DNA of 64,000 nt from Puffinus mauretanicus. Lineage: Eukaryota > Chordata > Aves > Procellariiformes > Procellariidae. The notes beneath the pieces are model-generated. The model was not told the DNA's origin. It saw only the letters and a list, made by a program, of their open reading frames with translations, and searched no databases. The translations under genes were made by a program, and so were the position numbers. The stretch lies in contig JAJKFH010001865.1 of the NCBI GenBank assembly GCA_023333565.1, positions 8,060,001 to 8,124,000 on the forward strand. Reading direction: 5' to 3'. This document shows, in pieces, positions 52,152 to 64,000 of this stretch (the stretch's first letter is position 1; every line of letters starts with the position of its first letter).

Positions 52152-52745
52152 TGTGCTGGTTTTGGCTGAGATAGAGTTAATTTTCTTCACAGTAGCTAGT
52201 ATGGGGCTATGTTTTGGATTTGTGCTGGAAACAGCATTGATAACACAGGGATGTTTTAGTTACTGCTGAGCAGTGCCTACGCAGAGTCGAGGCCTTTTCT
52301 GCTTCTCACCCCACCCCACCAGCGAGCAGGCTGGGGGTGCACAAGAAGTTGGGAGGGGACACAGCCGGGACAGCTGACCCCAACAGACCAAAGCAATATT
52401 CCATACCATATGACAGCTCATGCTCAGCATAGAAAGCTGGGGAAAGAAGAAGAAAAGGGGGGACGTTCGGAGTGATGGCGTTTGTCTTCCCAAGTAACTG
52501 TTACGCGTGATGGAGCCCTGCTTTCCTGGAGACGGCTGAACACCTGCCTGCCGATGGGAAGTAGTGAATGAATCCCTTGTTTTTCTTTGCTTGCACGTGT
52601 GCGGCTTTTGCTTTACCTATTAAACTGCCTTTATCTCAACCCACGAGTTTTCTCACTTTTCCAGTTCTCTCCCCCATCCCACCAGGGGGGCAGTGAGCGA
52701 GCAGCTGGATGGTGCTTAGTTGCTGGCTGGGGTTAAACCATGACA
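52152..52745 (+). mobile_element. Solo LTR of an avian ERVL-type endogenous retrovirus
   Basis: The LTR runs from TGTGCTGGTTTTGG to AAACCATGACA (594 bp). It is flanked by the perfect 5-bp target duplication ATCTT (52147-52151 and 52746-52750), the duplication length expected of ERVL-class elements. It contains the polyadenylation signal ATTAAA (52619-52624), followed by TTTATCTCAACCCACGAG and the U5 end with a CCATCCCACCAGGGGGG block. The CRE seen in its relative at 13968 is broken here (TGACAGCTCA, 52411-52420), and the TATA position reads CATAGAAAG. No internal retroviral sequence remains, consistent with recombination between two LTRs. The near-intact termini and duplication suggest moderate age. 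Confidence 0.93.
52619..52624 (+). promoter_or_regulatory. LTR polyadenylation signal ATTAAA
   Basis: This is the common ATTAAA variant of the poly-A signal, in the expected R-region position of the solo LTR. Use in this copy is not shown. Confidence 0.6.
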
Positions 52746-55700
52746 ATCTTGCATGGCAATCTGATGCATTTCCCAACCAAGAGAAAGAACATACCACTGA
52801 TGTGCCAAAAAAGTTGTTGAGCAAGGTTATTTTCTTAATACTAGGAGGGAGATTCAGTTCTCAGAAAATATGGAAGGAGTTTTTGATGTTACTAAGATGT
52901 TCTACAACATAGCACAAAATAATTAGGAAAACAGGTCTTACATTGAAGCTGCACAACACAACAATAACTTGTGATTTTTTGCCAAATTGCCTAGTGGGAA
53001 TGCCAAAATGAAAGACTTGTAGGTAACTAGAGTATTCATGTTTCCATTGATTTAGTTTATTTTTGTAATGTAGTTAATAAACTTATATAAAATGGCCTAA
53101 AAGGAAGTTGTTGCCTTATACAGAAAGATAAAAGCCACTGAAAAAAAAAAATGCATTGCCACTGTACAGTATTAGTTTTCATCGGCCTGTACTTGAGTCC
53201 CTGAGGATTTTCCAGGCTGTTACGTGGCTGTAAGTTGTCTCTGGAACTGTTGCTGGGGTTGATGGCAAAGCTAGGAGGCCTTGGGTGAAGAACTGCGTGG
53301 CCAGGCACAGCTTGCCTCTAGCGTGTGTGAATACAGAGTGCAGGGTCATGGCGTTTTACTTTCTCACATAACACACATTGCATTTCTTCACAAAGCTACA
53401 CTAAAATGTATTTTGCTCCTTTTTTACATGCTGGCAGTTCGAGACTGCCTCTTTGCTTCTGTTTTGTGTATTTTCTTGGCTGAAAGTTTTCATATGATGC
53501 TTCGTGAACTTGCATAAATATGAATATTTATTACGTGAGCTGCGCATGGTGAAAAGGCATATGTAGAACCATGTGCAGAAATATTCATTGCTGATTAAAA
53601 GTCTGTAACTCTGACTACTCCTAGCATTTTTCCGTGATAGTGCTATCAGTTTCTTGTTAGCTCCCATCAGGATATTCAGCCTAATTTTAGCACAATCCCA
53701 TTTTTACAACAGGGTGTAGATCTTCACCCTTTTATGCAGACTGAAGGCCACCCTTTTTGACATACAGAATGTTTTCTCAGTATCCAGGTACCAAAGTATC
53801 TAGGTACCAAAAATGCTCAGAGCTATGAAAACAAATACTGAAAAAAAACAGTGCAACATGCTTAGTCTAATATTAAGGAAAAAGCATGGGTCCACTATCG
53901 CTCTTTCTGCTTTTCCCCATTATTTTGAATTCACTGGCCAATGCATTCTCAAAAAAATCTGCAACACCTGCTGGGGGGCAGAGGAGGACCACCACCGAGA
54001 AGCCACTCTGGGAAGGTTTCTCTAGCGCTTCGCCGCCTGGGTATTGCTCTTCGTTGCTGATAACAAAAAGTTATCATCCATGGGCTAAGCTCTACGACCT
54101 GAACTAGGGCTCTTTGCTGCAAAGTCAAAGAGTACCTTTGGAGAGAGGGGCAAGAGGAGAAAGTGAAACAAAATTTATTAACACTTGTTTCAACCTAAAA
54201 CCTCTTGAGATATCATGATATTCAAACAGGCTCTGACTGAATCCAACAGAAATCTCTTCATAAACCGTGGGTCTATCCGAGGCCTTCTGAGCTATTACAC
54301 TTGAGGCACAGATTTTCCTGTGGTACAAAAATGAATAACATCTAGAATCATTTTGAGACTTCCTTGGACTCCCAGTTCAGAAAAGTGAATTACAAGTAAT
54401 AGTTTCAAAGCTCAAACTCACTCCTTTAAATCTGCACTGGGCTAATTGAACCACTTTCCAATTTCTCTGATACAGCCTTCTTGTAACTCTTCCTTGCAAA
54501 CCAAAAATTGCTCCAAACCTTTCAGAGTTCAGACACGACCTGTGCTCCACAAATGTATCTTAAACATGCTTTCAAGTCTGTCACAATACTTTCCAAGCTA
54601 GGGATAAAAATCATACATATGTCAGGAAGAAGCTTAATCCTGTGGAACAACTATATTTGTAATGTATAAGCATAAAGCTTTTTAAAGATATGTGCATTTT
54701 TTTAAAATTTATAATTATAATTTAACCAAATATTTGCTTTTTAAAATTGCAAGAGAGAAGTTTGGGAGTAAAACAAGAAGCCTTGAATATAGATAGTTCT
54801 TTGCACATGAATGTAACAAGCTGTCCCCCATCCTGCAGAATCCTCACGGCCTGCTGTGCCAAGGGCAGCTTTCCCTATGCTGAGACAGAGTTTACAGTGG
54901 CAGATGTCTCACCCTTGTAGTCCAAATTAATCTGGCATAGAGAGTAAAGGATGCAGTCTGAGAGGAAAAAACCAAAGTTGTTTCTAAGGCAGTTTTGTAA
55001 TACACAAGTTAGCTTTGTGGTTTTTTTTTTATTTGGGTACCTTGCTCTTCTATGCACTCTGCCTTTTTCTCCAATAAATCTCTCTTCAGGAATTAATTCT
55101 TGCCTATGATTCATAAAAGCTATTAGTTAAGAAATTATGGCCAAACTGAGTGGCACTTGCAGAAAACCAGTATAATTTATTTATTGACACATACAAAACA
55201 ATACTTTTAAAGTATAAAGCTATCTTAAATCATGGTCATATTTTGTTATACTGAGCTTTGTCATTCCTCCCTTCTCCTATTTTTTAGTCCTAATTACTGC
55301 GTTTTCCTTTTAACAGGACTGAAAGACTAGATGACCCATTCATAGGCAAAGGCAGCTAAGCACAGAACAGATAATGACAGCTTATTTCTGACTGGGGACC
55401 TTTGGTGCTATTGCAAACAAATCCATAAATCACTACCAGCATAAAAGGGAAAAAAAGACAAAGCAACCCCCCCAAACCCCTGGCTCCTTCCAGATCAAAA
55501 TGATTACAGAAAACCTACAAGCTGTTGGACTTATGTGAATAACACAGCTGGTGTATTTCTTCAGACACAGATGAATGTAGGTAAACAAATTGTCATATTT
55601 TTTTCAACATTTTGTGTTATTTCAGCTTCTTGAAGCCAAAAAAGAACATGTATTCCCATTCTAAATGGCATTAATTAAATATCCCACCACAGAGGTACTT

Positions 55701-58700
55701 GTCCTTTGCTCTCTGAATAGAACTGAAGAAATGCAGTATGAAATGCCTTCTTGATGAAATCTTCACCTGAAATTATATCCATGAAAATGGTGAAATTAAA
55801 TTTTAAAAGGTTCTCCAGAAACTGGAATATGGTCTATTTAAGGTATTTATTACAGTAGGTAATTTAGAGGCACAAATGCAGTAACAAATACAGCTTTGCG
55901 CTACAATAGTAGCAAGTGGGCTGAGTTGCATCAAAGAGGTGAAAGTTTGAATTTCAAGTAGAAAGGAAATTGCTAGAAACAGACAACAACCAAGATGTTG
56001 TGCAGACAAGTAATTTGCTTTGTCATTCAATAGTTATCTATTTTGAAAACAAAACTATATTAAAAGATCACTTATACTCCAGCTTGATTGATGATTTGTC
56101 ACTTTTGCTACCCTTTTACGGAGCAGCAGACCAATAAATAGATAGTGACTTTGAGTGATAGTAGACCCAGATTTTCAACTAAATTAGAGGAAAGTAGATA
56201 GGAGTCAAATACCAAAAGTCTGATTTTCTTTTTTGTCTTCTCATACAAAATTGGGATGTAATTTACTTTTGTAATGACAGCTTTGAACTAAACCATGTGG
56301 TTTTTTTTTCCCCTCCTCTTTTTTTTTTTTTACTTTTCCATGTGGACTATTATACTCTCATGTTCCTAGGAGTCAACAGCAAAGACTAGATTTACTGAAT
56401 GGCTACACTCTCCTAGGGAACAGTGTCTGAAGATGAAGATTTACAAGTCACAGCACCTAGTCAGATGAACCCGAGCAACTCTCTGCAATGGTGTAGGTCA
56501 AAAAATGAGCTTGGATGTGTATAGGTAAGCAAATACTGAGTAGGCTCAGGAGGGTCCTGGTACCTCTGCATCTATCACTGAATCGAAGTTCTACTGGACT
56601 GCCGGGTCCTGCCTGGCTGTTCATAATTCAGAAAAATTGTTGAAGACTGAAGAAGATTCAAAAGGCAACCTCAAGCCCTGACTCTAAAGAACCAGGAAAG
56701 TACGCCATAAAAAGGAGTGGTAATCTGTTTCACTGATCTAAAGGAACATGAAGGAGTGACTTGATTACAGTCTTTAAGAAATACATGAAGCAGAAAAATG
56801 GAAGAACCACAAATGAATGGCCAAAACCTGAAGTAAGATTAATACAGTCTAAAAATAAGGAGAATATTTTTAACACTGGAGGCAATGAACCACTGAAGCA
56901 CCTTATCATGGGTTGACATCAGCTCCGCAGCATTAGAAACATTAACATTAAGCTCGGTGCTTTCCAAAAAGCACAGTTCTATAGTTCAGCAACAGCTCCT
57001 CGAAGAAAGGTCTCTGGTTAAATGGCAGTAACGACCTCTCACATCCTCCAACACTGAATCTATAGAAATGATCAAAGTGTGTGGGGGAAGAAACAACTGC
57101 AGTGAATGGGTCTCGATTAGGTGACAGTCTCGCACACAACGAAACCTCATAGCAGAGCAGATGATAAGAAGGTAAGATATGTTCAGTTTCCAGCAGATAA
57201 TATAAACAAATTGTTATAGCATCCAATTCTTAATTATTTTATTTGAATGTATTTCAAATTCAGTGGCATTCCTGAATGATTCCTATTCAGGAAAAAAAAA
57301 AAAAAGCAGCTTAATCAAATTCTATGAACTCAAGAATTTGAATTGACAAAGGCGGCCAAAACCAAGATGTGTTGTCAAGGCAACATGGGCCAAGAATTGC
57401 CTTTGATATCTGTTAGACCTGACAATTGATAATATTGGGCATCAATTGTACAGAATACTGATGCATCTAGCTGTAATTTTAATTTATAATGAGAGGCGAA
57501 AGCAATGCCTATAAGCAAAGATAAAATCTCATGTTTTAGAAATGTGATATAATTTTTAGTTTGATTTTCACTTATGCCAATCAAGCAATACTGAATATAA
57601 CCCCTGGATGTTGGTGTCAGATTCAACACAACACTGCTAAGGAAGTGTTATCTCTAAGGGCCCAATTTAATTTTTAGCAGTTTAGGTTTTGATAAATGTT
57701 GGAAGTTAAGCAAAAAAGGAATTCCCTCCAGCTAACTCAGTCAGATAGTTTATTACAGCATTAATAACTCCATCTTTGTCATGCTATTAGAAAGTAAAAT
57801 GCAGAAAGGTATTTGAAAAACATACCTTCATGAGCAACCCAGTTTCTAAAAAAAGCAGAAGAAAAGGAAATACAATACAGAAAAAGGAGGAGGGGTATTA
57901 TTCTAATTTGTGACAAGCACTTGAGCAAGCCAGAAATAAAAATCAAAGACACTTAACATACAGAACTACAGCCATTTCAAGCGTACTTCTGCAGGTTGGA
58001 AGACAATATTTAACCCAGACCATTACAGTCAGGGGAAAAAGGAAAAAAAAAGACAAAAAGACAAAATTAATGTTTAGGGCAGAGTGTGAATATTTGCATC
58101 AGAATCCTGGGGCATTCATTAACTCTATTTTTCTTGCTCCATGAGGCATATCAGTAGTGCTGGACAGCAAATGTTTCTACTTTTACTAATTATTCATTAC
58201 TAAAAGATCTAACTGGAATAAGCACAAACCTGGAGCTATATAGTTGTCAGTGAACTTCTGTTTTTCCTCTCTCTCCCTTCCCTCTTTACTTTAGAAGAAA
58301 AGCATGACTGACAAAGCAACTGACCAACAAAGCAATCTCTCTAGCACTATCCTGTTCCAGTTGTTTTGGAAAATAAGAAAAATCTTGTAGGAATTCAAGA
58401 GCAGGTGAACAGAGTAATTCCCAATATTACTCTACAGATTCATCTGTATCCAGATGCTTTTGAACTCCCTCAAACCACAGTTGCTTCTTAAGAGACTACA
58501 GATTAAAAGTAGTTCCCTGAAGCTTTTCTACTTTGTTTTGTTACTCTATCCTCAGACAAGCAGAGACATTAGAAGTTCATTATAGCTATAATTACAGTTT
58601 CCGCAGCTGATATTCAGAGAAACAGTTTGGAGTTTCCATACTACTTTATTAGAAAATGAAAGTTCACTGAATCCCTTTCTATCATAAAGCAAATTCAGAC

Positions 58701-58875
58701 CCTACCACATTTGTCATGCAGGTCTGCAACACATCTGCAACAGAGATCAGGTCCCCAGGTTGGATGGGGAAGGTGCATTCCTCCATGAACTCTGCATATT
58801 TTCCCAGCACCTTGTACTTCTCTACACACTCAAAGAGTAAACTGCACCATTCTAAAAATAACTAACTTCACAACC
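52746..58875. other. Gene-free stretch
   Basis: I found unique AT-rich sequence with minor T and A runs (for example 56320-56331, 57292-57305). A slightly GC-richer patch at 53960-54050 has no recognisable product. No gene is supported. Confidence 0.6.
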
Positions 58876-59110
58876 TGTAGTGCATTTTACCTTGGCTGGC
58901 TGCCAGATGCCCACCCAGCCGCTCTTTCACTCCCCCTCCTCAACAGGTCAGGGGAGAAAATGAGGTGAAAAAGCTCGTGGGTCGAGATAAAGACAGGGAG
59001 ATCACTTACCAGTTACGATCACAGGTAAAAAAGACTCGACTTGGGGAAGACTAATTTAATTTATTACTGATTAAAAATAGACTAGGATGGTAAGAAACAA
59101 AGACAAAACA
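58876..59110 (-). mobile_element. Avian LTR 3'-end fragment, minus orientation
   Basis: Read on the plus strand the order is GCCAGATGCCCACCCAGC, CACTCCCCCTCCTC, GAGAAAATGAGGTGAAAAAG, CTCGTGGGTCGAGATAAAG, GGGAGATCACTTACC and GACTCGACTTGGGG. This is the reverse complement of the markers at 25515-25719. The LTR terminus probably lies at TGTAGTGCAT (58876). The other boundary is uncertain, and sequence beyond 59110 is not recognised. Confidence 0.6.
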
Positions 59111-62100
59111 AACCTACAAGACACCTACACCCAATACATAACCTGAAGGCAAAACACCAAAGAAAACACAGTCTCTGCATGTCAGACATAGCCATAGGTC
59201 CATGATTGTTAGCGATTGTCCAAATGTCACATCCAAACTGTCCCATCTCAGCTAAATGACAAAATCCATAAACTATTTGCCATAATTGCAATGGACTAGG
59301 TCTTCAGCTTTTGTAAAATGGTTGCATGTATCTGCATTGCAAAGAATAAACAGCAAAACACAATTTCTCTCCTGAGCAAACCAATGAGGAGACAAAGCCC
59401 TGAAAACTGGAGTCTCCTGAATTGGCAAAAAGGAAATATTTCACCCTGTTGGTTGAGCATTTGGTAACGGTGGTAATCAGCGCCGAAGTAGTGAGTGGAA
59501 AGTTATGTCCATACAGCCCAAGGCTTGATGTCTAACTATTTCTACTTGAAAAAGTTCCATATAGGATTTTGGGAACAAACAAACAAAAAGACATAAAATG
59601 TGGACAACAGCCTTGCATATACAGAACTGTGTGAAAAAATGTATGGAAAGCTAGATTGCATTATGGAACATAAGTAAGATACAACCCATTAGAGGAGAAA
59701 AAACATATGAAAGTGAACTTGAGAGACATGATTCATTTCTATGAAGTAAATTGAACCTCTGGAAATTTATACATTTCTAATTAAAAGTCCAGAGGAAAGA
59801 ATCAATTATGTTTCTAGCCTGGACATTAGTTCTCTGTGCTTTTCTTATTGGATCTGATTGCTAGTGTTATCCATGTAAGAAACTTCAGTATTTTGTTGTT
59901 TTAATAAAGTAGTGTGAAGATGAATGGCCCTTCCCATGCTACTCAAAGAAGATTAAATGATCAAAATAAACCTGCAGTTTAAAGTTAAGAGCATGTAAAC
60001 TTATAACAAACTAAATTAAGGATTATCACAATACATGAAAGAAAATGACTTTCATGAACTATGCTTTTCTTAAAGCCAGGCAGCATCCTAGAATTGCATT
60101 TAATTAATTGAAAATGAGCACAGCTATCTACAGTATCACTAACACTCCACTTTCATAATTGTGTTTTATGAGAGAGAAAATTTAAAAAAATGAGAACAGA
60201 ACTGTCTTTACAAGACCGAAGATCCACTTGGTACATTCATGTCTTTGCAACAACATCAGTCTGCTTAGCCCATAATTAGTACACCTGTATGTCCTAAGAC
60301 CTCACTTTCAACTACAAAATGCATGCATGTAGATTTTCAAATTGATCCCTACAGAACTTACAGCTGAATTTCTGATCCTTCTTTCCTTCTTGCTTCATGT
60401 AACTATGAAGTACGCTCATATTTTTTGCAGATGATATTTTAGGTAGAGAGAGGTTGTTTGGTACTTCCGTCTAATAAACAGTAAGTTTTGCTGTCTTGGA
60501 AATTCATGGCAGAGAAACTGAGATGAGAAAGGAATTATTGGAAATTAAGTATGTAATAAAAACACATACTTTGTTTTTTTTATTTTGGTGGTTTTTGTTT
60601 TTTTTTTTTTTTTTTTTTACAGGCTACATATGCAAGCATATGTGCATTCAAAAACAGATTAACCAACTTCATGGAAGCCCACCCAGGCCTGCAAAGCACA
60701 AAGAAGCAGCTGTAGCAGGAAGGTGAGAGGACAAACCAAACAAAGTACTTGTCTATTCTTTTCCTAAAGACCTGCCACTACCACTGCCAGCAAATGACCC
60801 CATGAGACAGTCATGTTGTTGTATTTAATGAATTCTCTAAATTGTTTTGGTTTCTTTTAGCATTGCTAACTTATGTTAGAAAACGTTTGAACCCTCAAAC
60901 ATCAGTTCTGAAACCTCATAATACACTTAAGACTGCCAAGAAAAACTACAGTCATACAAAAGAACAGCTCTGATATGAAGATGATGGTAGGCAAAATACA
61001 GCAGAAGGAAGAGAGAATACTTTTATTTGTATCTTTTATCAAGAATATAGAGGGAAGACATCTTCCTTTAAAATCATTCTTTGCTAGTCACATGTGAATG
61101 CCTGAACATCATATGACAAACTGTTCTGCAGTTTAAGAACTATGAGAAAAGAAACCCTATCATATACCTAGCCCAAACTTCTACTGCCTCCAGGTGTGAC
61201 TGTGAATTACAATTACAGGTCTTTTCTGCAAGTAGAAAAGAACAATTCATATTTCATATTCTTTTACAGTGTATAATATTTAACATATGTAGAGAAAAAA
61301 AATGAGGTCATCTCTCAGTCTCTTATCCCTCATCTAAAATTTTATCTTTGCACTGTTTTTTCATAAAATACATTTTTGTTACCTGCATTGACCTGATCAC
61401 CATTCATGTATGGTCTTGATTTTCTACTTGCTAATGTAACAGGTGGTTATATTAGACAGCCAAAACCATGCATAGTATTTCAAGTCTAGGTTAACAAGAC
61501 TATATATCATAATGCTAAATACATTTCCACTTTATTGATATTTTCTCTTTTGTATCCACTGCACTATCCTTTTCACTGCCATTCTGATTATTCTTTTTAT
61601 TCCTCAGGGTGTTTTAAGTAAAAATAACTAAGGTCAAATCCAGTTCTAATGAAATGAGGGAAAGCTTTGCCATTGACCTTAGTATTACCATGAATTGGCC
61701 GTTAGTGAATAAAAGCTGTATACCTTTTTATCCTCTGCATATTATTCAGTCTTCAGAGCACATCCAACACTTCCAGACTTTTGCTGATTTTCTAATGTAT
61801 TTACATTCTCCTGCAAACATGCAATGTCTTGCTGTGATGACCACCATCTGTTTTATTTTTAATTTGCGATTTACTATATAACGTACATGTATATTGTATA
61901 AGGTATGTTATAACATAGCGCATTGGGGGTGCACATTAGGGAGAAAGCTGTTATTTACTTTGTCCTGCTGGGTCACGATGAAGCTTCTGGGGACAGCAAG
62001 TATTTCCTTGGGTCTAAGATGCAAGGTGAGTGAAGAGCAGGGAGGAATTCCTGAAGGAGGACTGGGAATGGGAGCTTACCAAAGGGACATAAGCCTGGAC

Positions 62101-64000
62101 AGCAGAAATGGCTGAGAGAACTGAGAAGCAGACGCAGTCAGGCCTCAGAGGTGATGGATAAAAGCCTTTATGTGGAGACCCAGAGGAGACCACATAAACG
62201 TTGCCCTCTAGCCACAGAATTGCTGGGGTGAAACCAAGCCTGGAAGAAAGGCTGTGGTAGCAGGGAAGGAATGTGAAGACTGCAAGTGGAGTGAAGTCAG
62301 GCAGAGTAAAATTTGTAAACTTTTAACATCAGTTTCAGTTTACATGGCTATTTGAGGGGTTTTTTTCTGCTTTAAAGTATTAATTGCTGTAATTTATACT
62401 CAAGGTGAGTCTGGCTTTTGGATTTAAAGCTATTTTTGTCTTTTGGGAAGAGAGACTCTAGGCAAATCCTCCTAAAAGATGTAGCTGACTCAGTCTCATC
62501 ACACCTACAGAATGCCAAATATTTGTGAGACTCTTCCATCACGCAAAATATGAACTCATGAGCTCTCATCGGAAGACTAAGAAGCTTTATTACCCACACA
62601 CAAACTTGCACTTCTGCTTGCACCCTCTCTCCCATAGACACCACAACTCTGCCAGGAAGCTTCCTAAATTCATGACTCTTGCATGCTGCAGTCATGTTTT
62701 TAAAATTTATTATGTACGCTCGTTGGAGGGCTAGCTTTCTAAAAATGGGTTTATGTACAGTGCGTTTTAATTTCCAAGATACTTGCCCTATTGTGCTCAG
62801 TGCCAGTCTCCTTGATGACTTATTGTTATTAAGTAGAACTTCCTGGATCTTTCCTGCAGGTAACACTTGATCTCTCTCATAATTTCGGCAGTAGTACCAG
62901 CTTATTTTGCATAATTAAAAAACTACTCTAGTTTATCAAGCACTTTGATGAAATTCATGTTTATATGCATTTATAGTGACGTGTTCTCTAGAACTTTATT
63001 TGTGCTTCAAGAAATTCAGTCTGAAACATTATCCCCCTCATATTTGGTAAATATCCTTCACTATTTGGTAAACATACCAATACACAAAATACATCAAATA
63101 GCTGTTTGGTAAGTACAGAACAATTACTGTTCTGTAAGTACAGAAATAACAGTAAGGCAGTTATTTCTCTGCCAAGTAACTGAAGTGTTTTTTAATAAAA
63201 GGAGAGGAGAGGAGAGATATATACAAACATAGAACTACCTTATATGTGATCTATTTTACAATCTCTCAGAAAGATTAGATTAGTGTATTATCTAAATGCT
63301 GCCCAAATCCGTTCATTTTCCAGACAGATCCATGGCAGTTTTTGAGGAATCTTTGGCCTTTTACCTTTCCTTGCCTTCCAGGAGGCTTGCTGTTATGCTT
63401 ACAGAGTTCCTGCAGCATGAAAACTTCCAAAAATTAAGGCTATTGACCATCATCTAAAAGCTCTCATGGAAGCTTCTCTGATCGTTTCCTGCAGAACTAA
63501 AAACCTGTATTTTCCAGGCTTCATAAAAATCATCCAAGGATTTGGAGCACAGTCTTCTCAGTGGTTCAAGAGGTGGAGATACAGTAACTAACATTTTGAG
63601 GTTCTGCCTCATTGAAGACTAAGAAAAATTGGATGAAACCTGAATCAGATAAAAATTTTTAAACAGAGCACAGACTGTAAAACCTGTTCAGTACTCAGAC
63701 ATGGGGAACTGTCTGAGTACACCAAATATACTGCAGATTCAGCCTCTGACACAGTAGGTTATGCAATACAACACCAAAACCCAGTCCAGATACCCACTGC
63801 CCACCTAATCCTCTTTCAGGCAGTCTGCTAAGGAGCTGAAAATATCTGCCTAGAAAGGAATAAAATGCAGGCAATCAGTCTGTGAAAAGAGTAGGTAGGG
63901 AAAACATCTTGGCAGTAGTGACTGGTCACTATATTTAGTTTGTAAGAGAAGCTGAGGAAAACCATTACAAGAATGAACAGATTCCTGCAGACTCTGTACT
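59111..64000. other. Gene-free stretch to the window end
   Basis: I see unique sequence with a T tract at 60598-60618 and a small duplicated word (CTATTTGGTAAA / TATTTGGTAAAT) near 63040-63072. A 164-codon minus-strand frame at 62372-62866 is the longest in the window. It has no recognisable domain, signal peptide or homologue that I know, and sits in AT-rich DNA, so I do not call it a gene. Confidence 0.6.
60598..60618. repeat. Poly-T tract
   Basis: An uninterrupted T run of about 21, preceded by T/G-rich sequence from 60571. Confidence 0.85.

Noticed and set aside
1..64000. Search for CRISPR arrays, operons, phage or bacterial features
   Set aside because: No regularly spaced repeats with unique spacers, no long adjacent coding frames and clear vertebrate retroelements rule out a prokaryotic window.

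Overview
This is 64 kb of AT-rich vertebrate nuclear DNA, almost certainly from a bird. The bird call rests on a CR1 LINE 3' end closing with repeated ATTCTATG octamers (about 17405-17502), endogenous retrovirus LTRs of types I recognise from avian genomes, and the absence of any bacterial gene organisation. I see no intact protein-coding gene, no exon I can defend, no tRNA or rRNA gene, no CRISPR array and no CpG island. The many short open frames are isolated, unrecognisable and mostly overlap frames on the other strand. The window reads as intergenic or deep intronic sequence.

The best-supported content is retroviral. (1) 13031-16414 is a long LTR-type element (about 1.3 kb of its own sequence) flanked by the 5-bp duplication AAGTC. 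A second element, 13743-15623, sits inside it and is flanked by its own duplication, ATAAC. The inner element is a chimera: a truncated 5' LTR with a CRE and TATA-like promoter, an array of 30-bp repeats, an untranslated-looking middle, and an ERVL-type integrase pseudogene with two in-frame stops. It has no 3' LTR. (2) 35280-36572 is a second copy of the outer LTR, uninterrupted and in the opposite orientation. (3) 52152-52745 is a solo ERVL-type LTR with a perfect ATCTT duplication. (4) LTR 3'-end fragments of another avian family lie at 25515-25719 (+) and 58876-59110 (-).

Older fossils are one CR1 tail and several short tRNA-SINE/MIR-like relics (about 27908-28000, 31269-31335, 34016-34155, possibly 39680-39745). 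Tandem and simple repeats include an unusual C/A-rich, G-poor stretch with degenerate internal repeats (19950-21140), a T11-13C ladder (22979-23039) and several homopolymer tracts.

The observations most worth a second look are the chimeric nested element without a 3' LTR, the degenerate strand-asymmetric repeat block at 20-21 kb, the exact 69-bp duplication at 5.4 and 6.6 kb that carries a splice-acceptor-like sequence, and the inverted pair of long LTRs 19 kb apart. I found no evidence of a novel gene system, and the remaining sequence looks ordinary.
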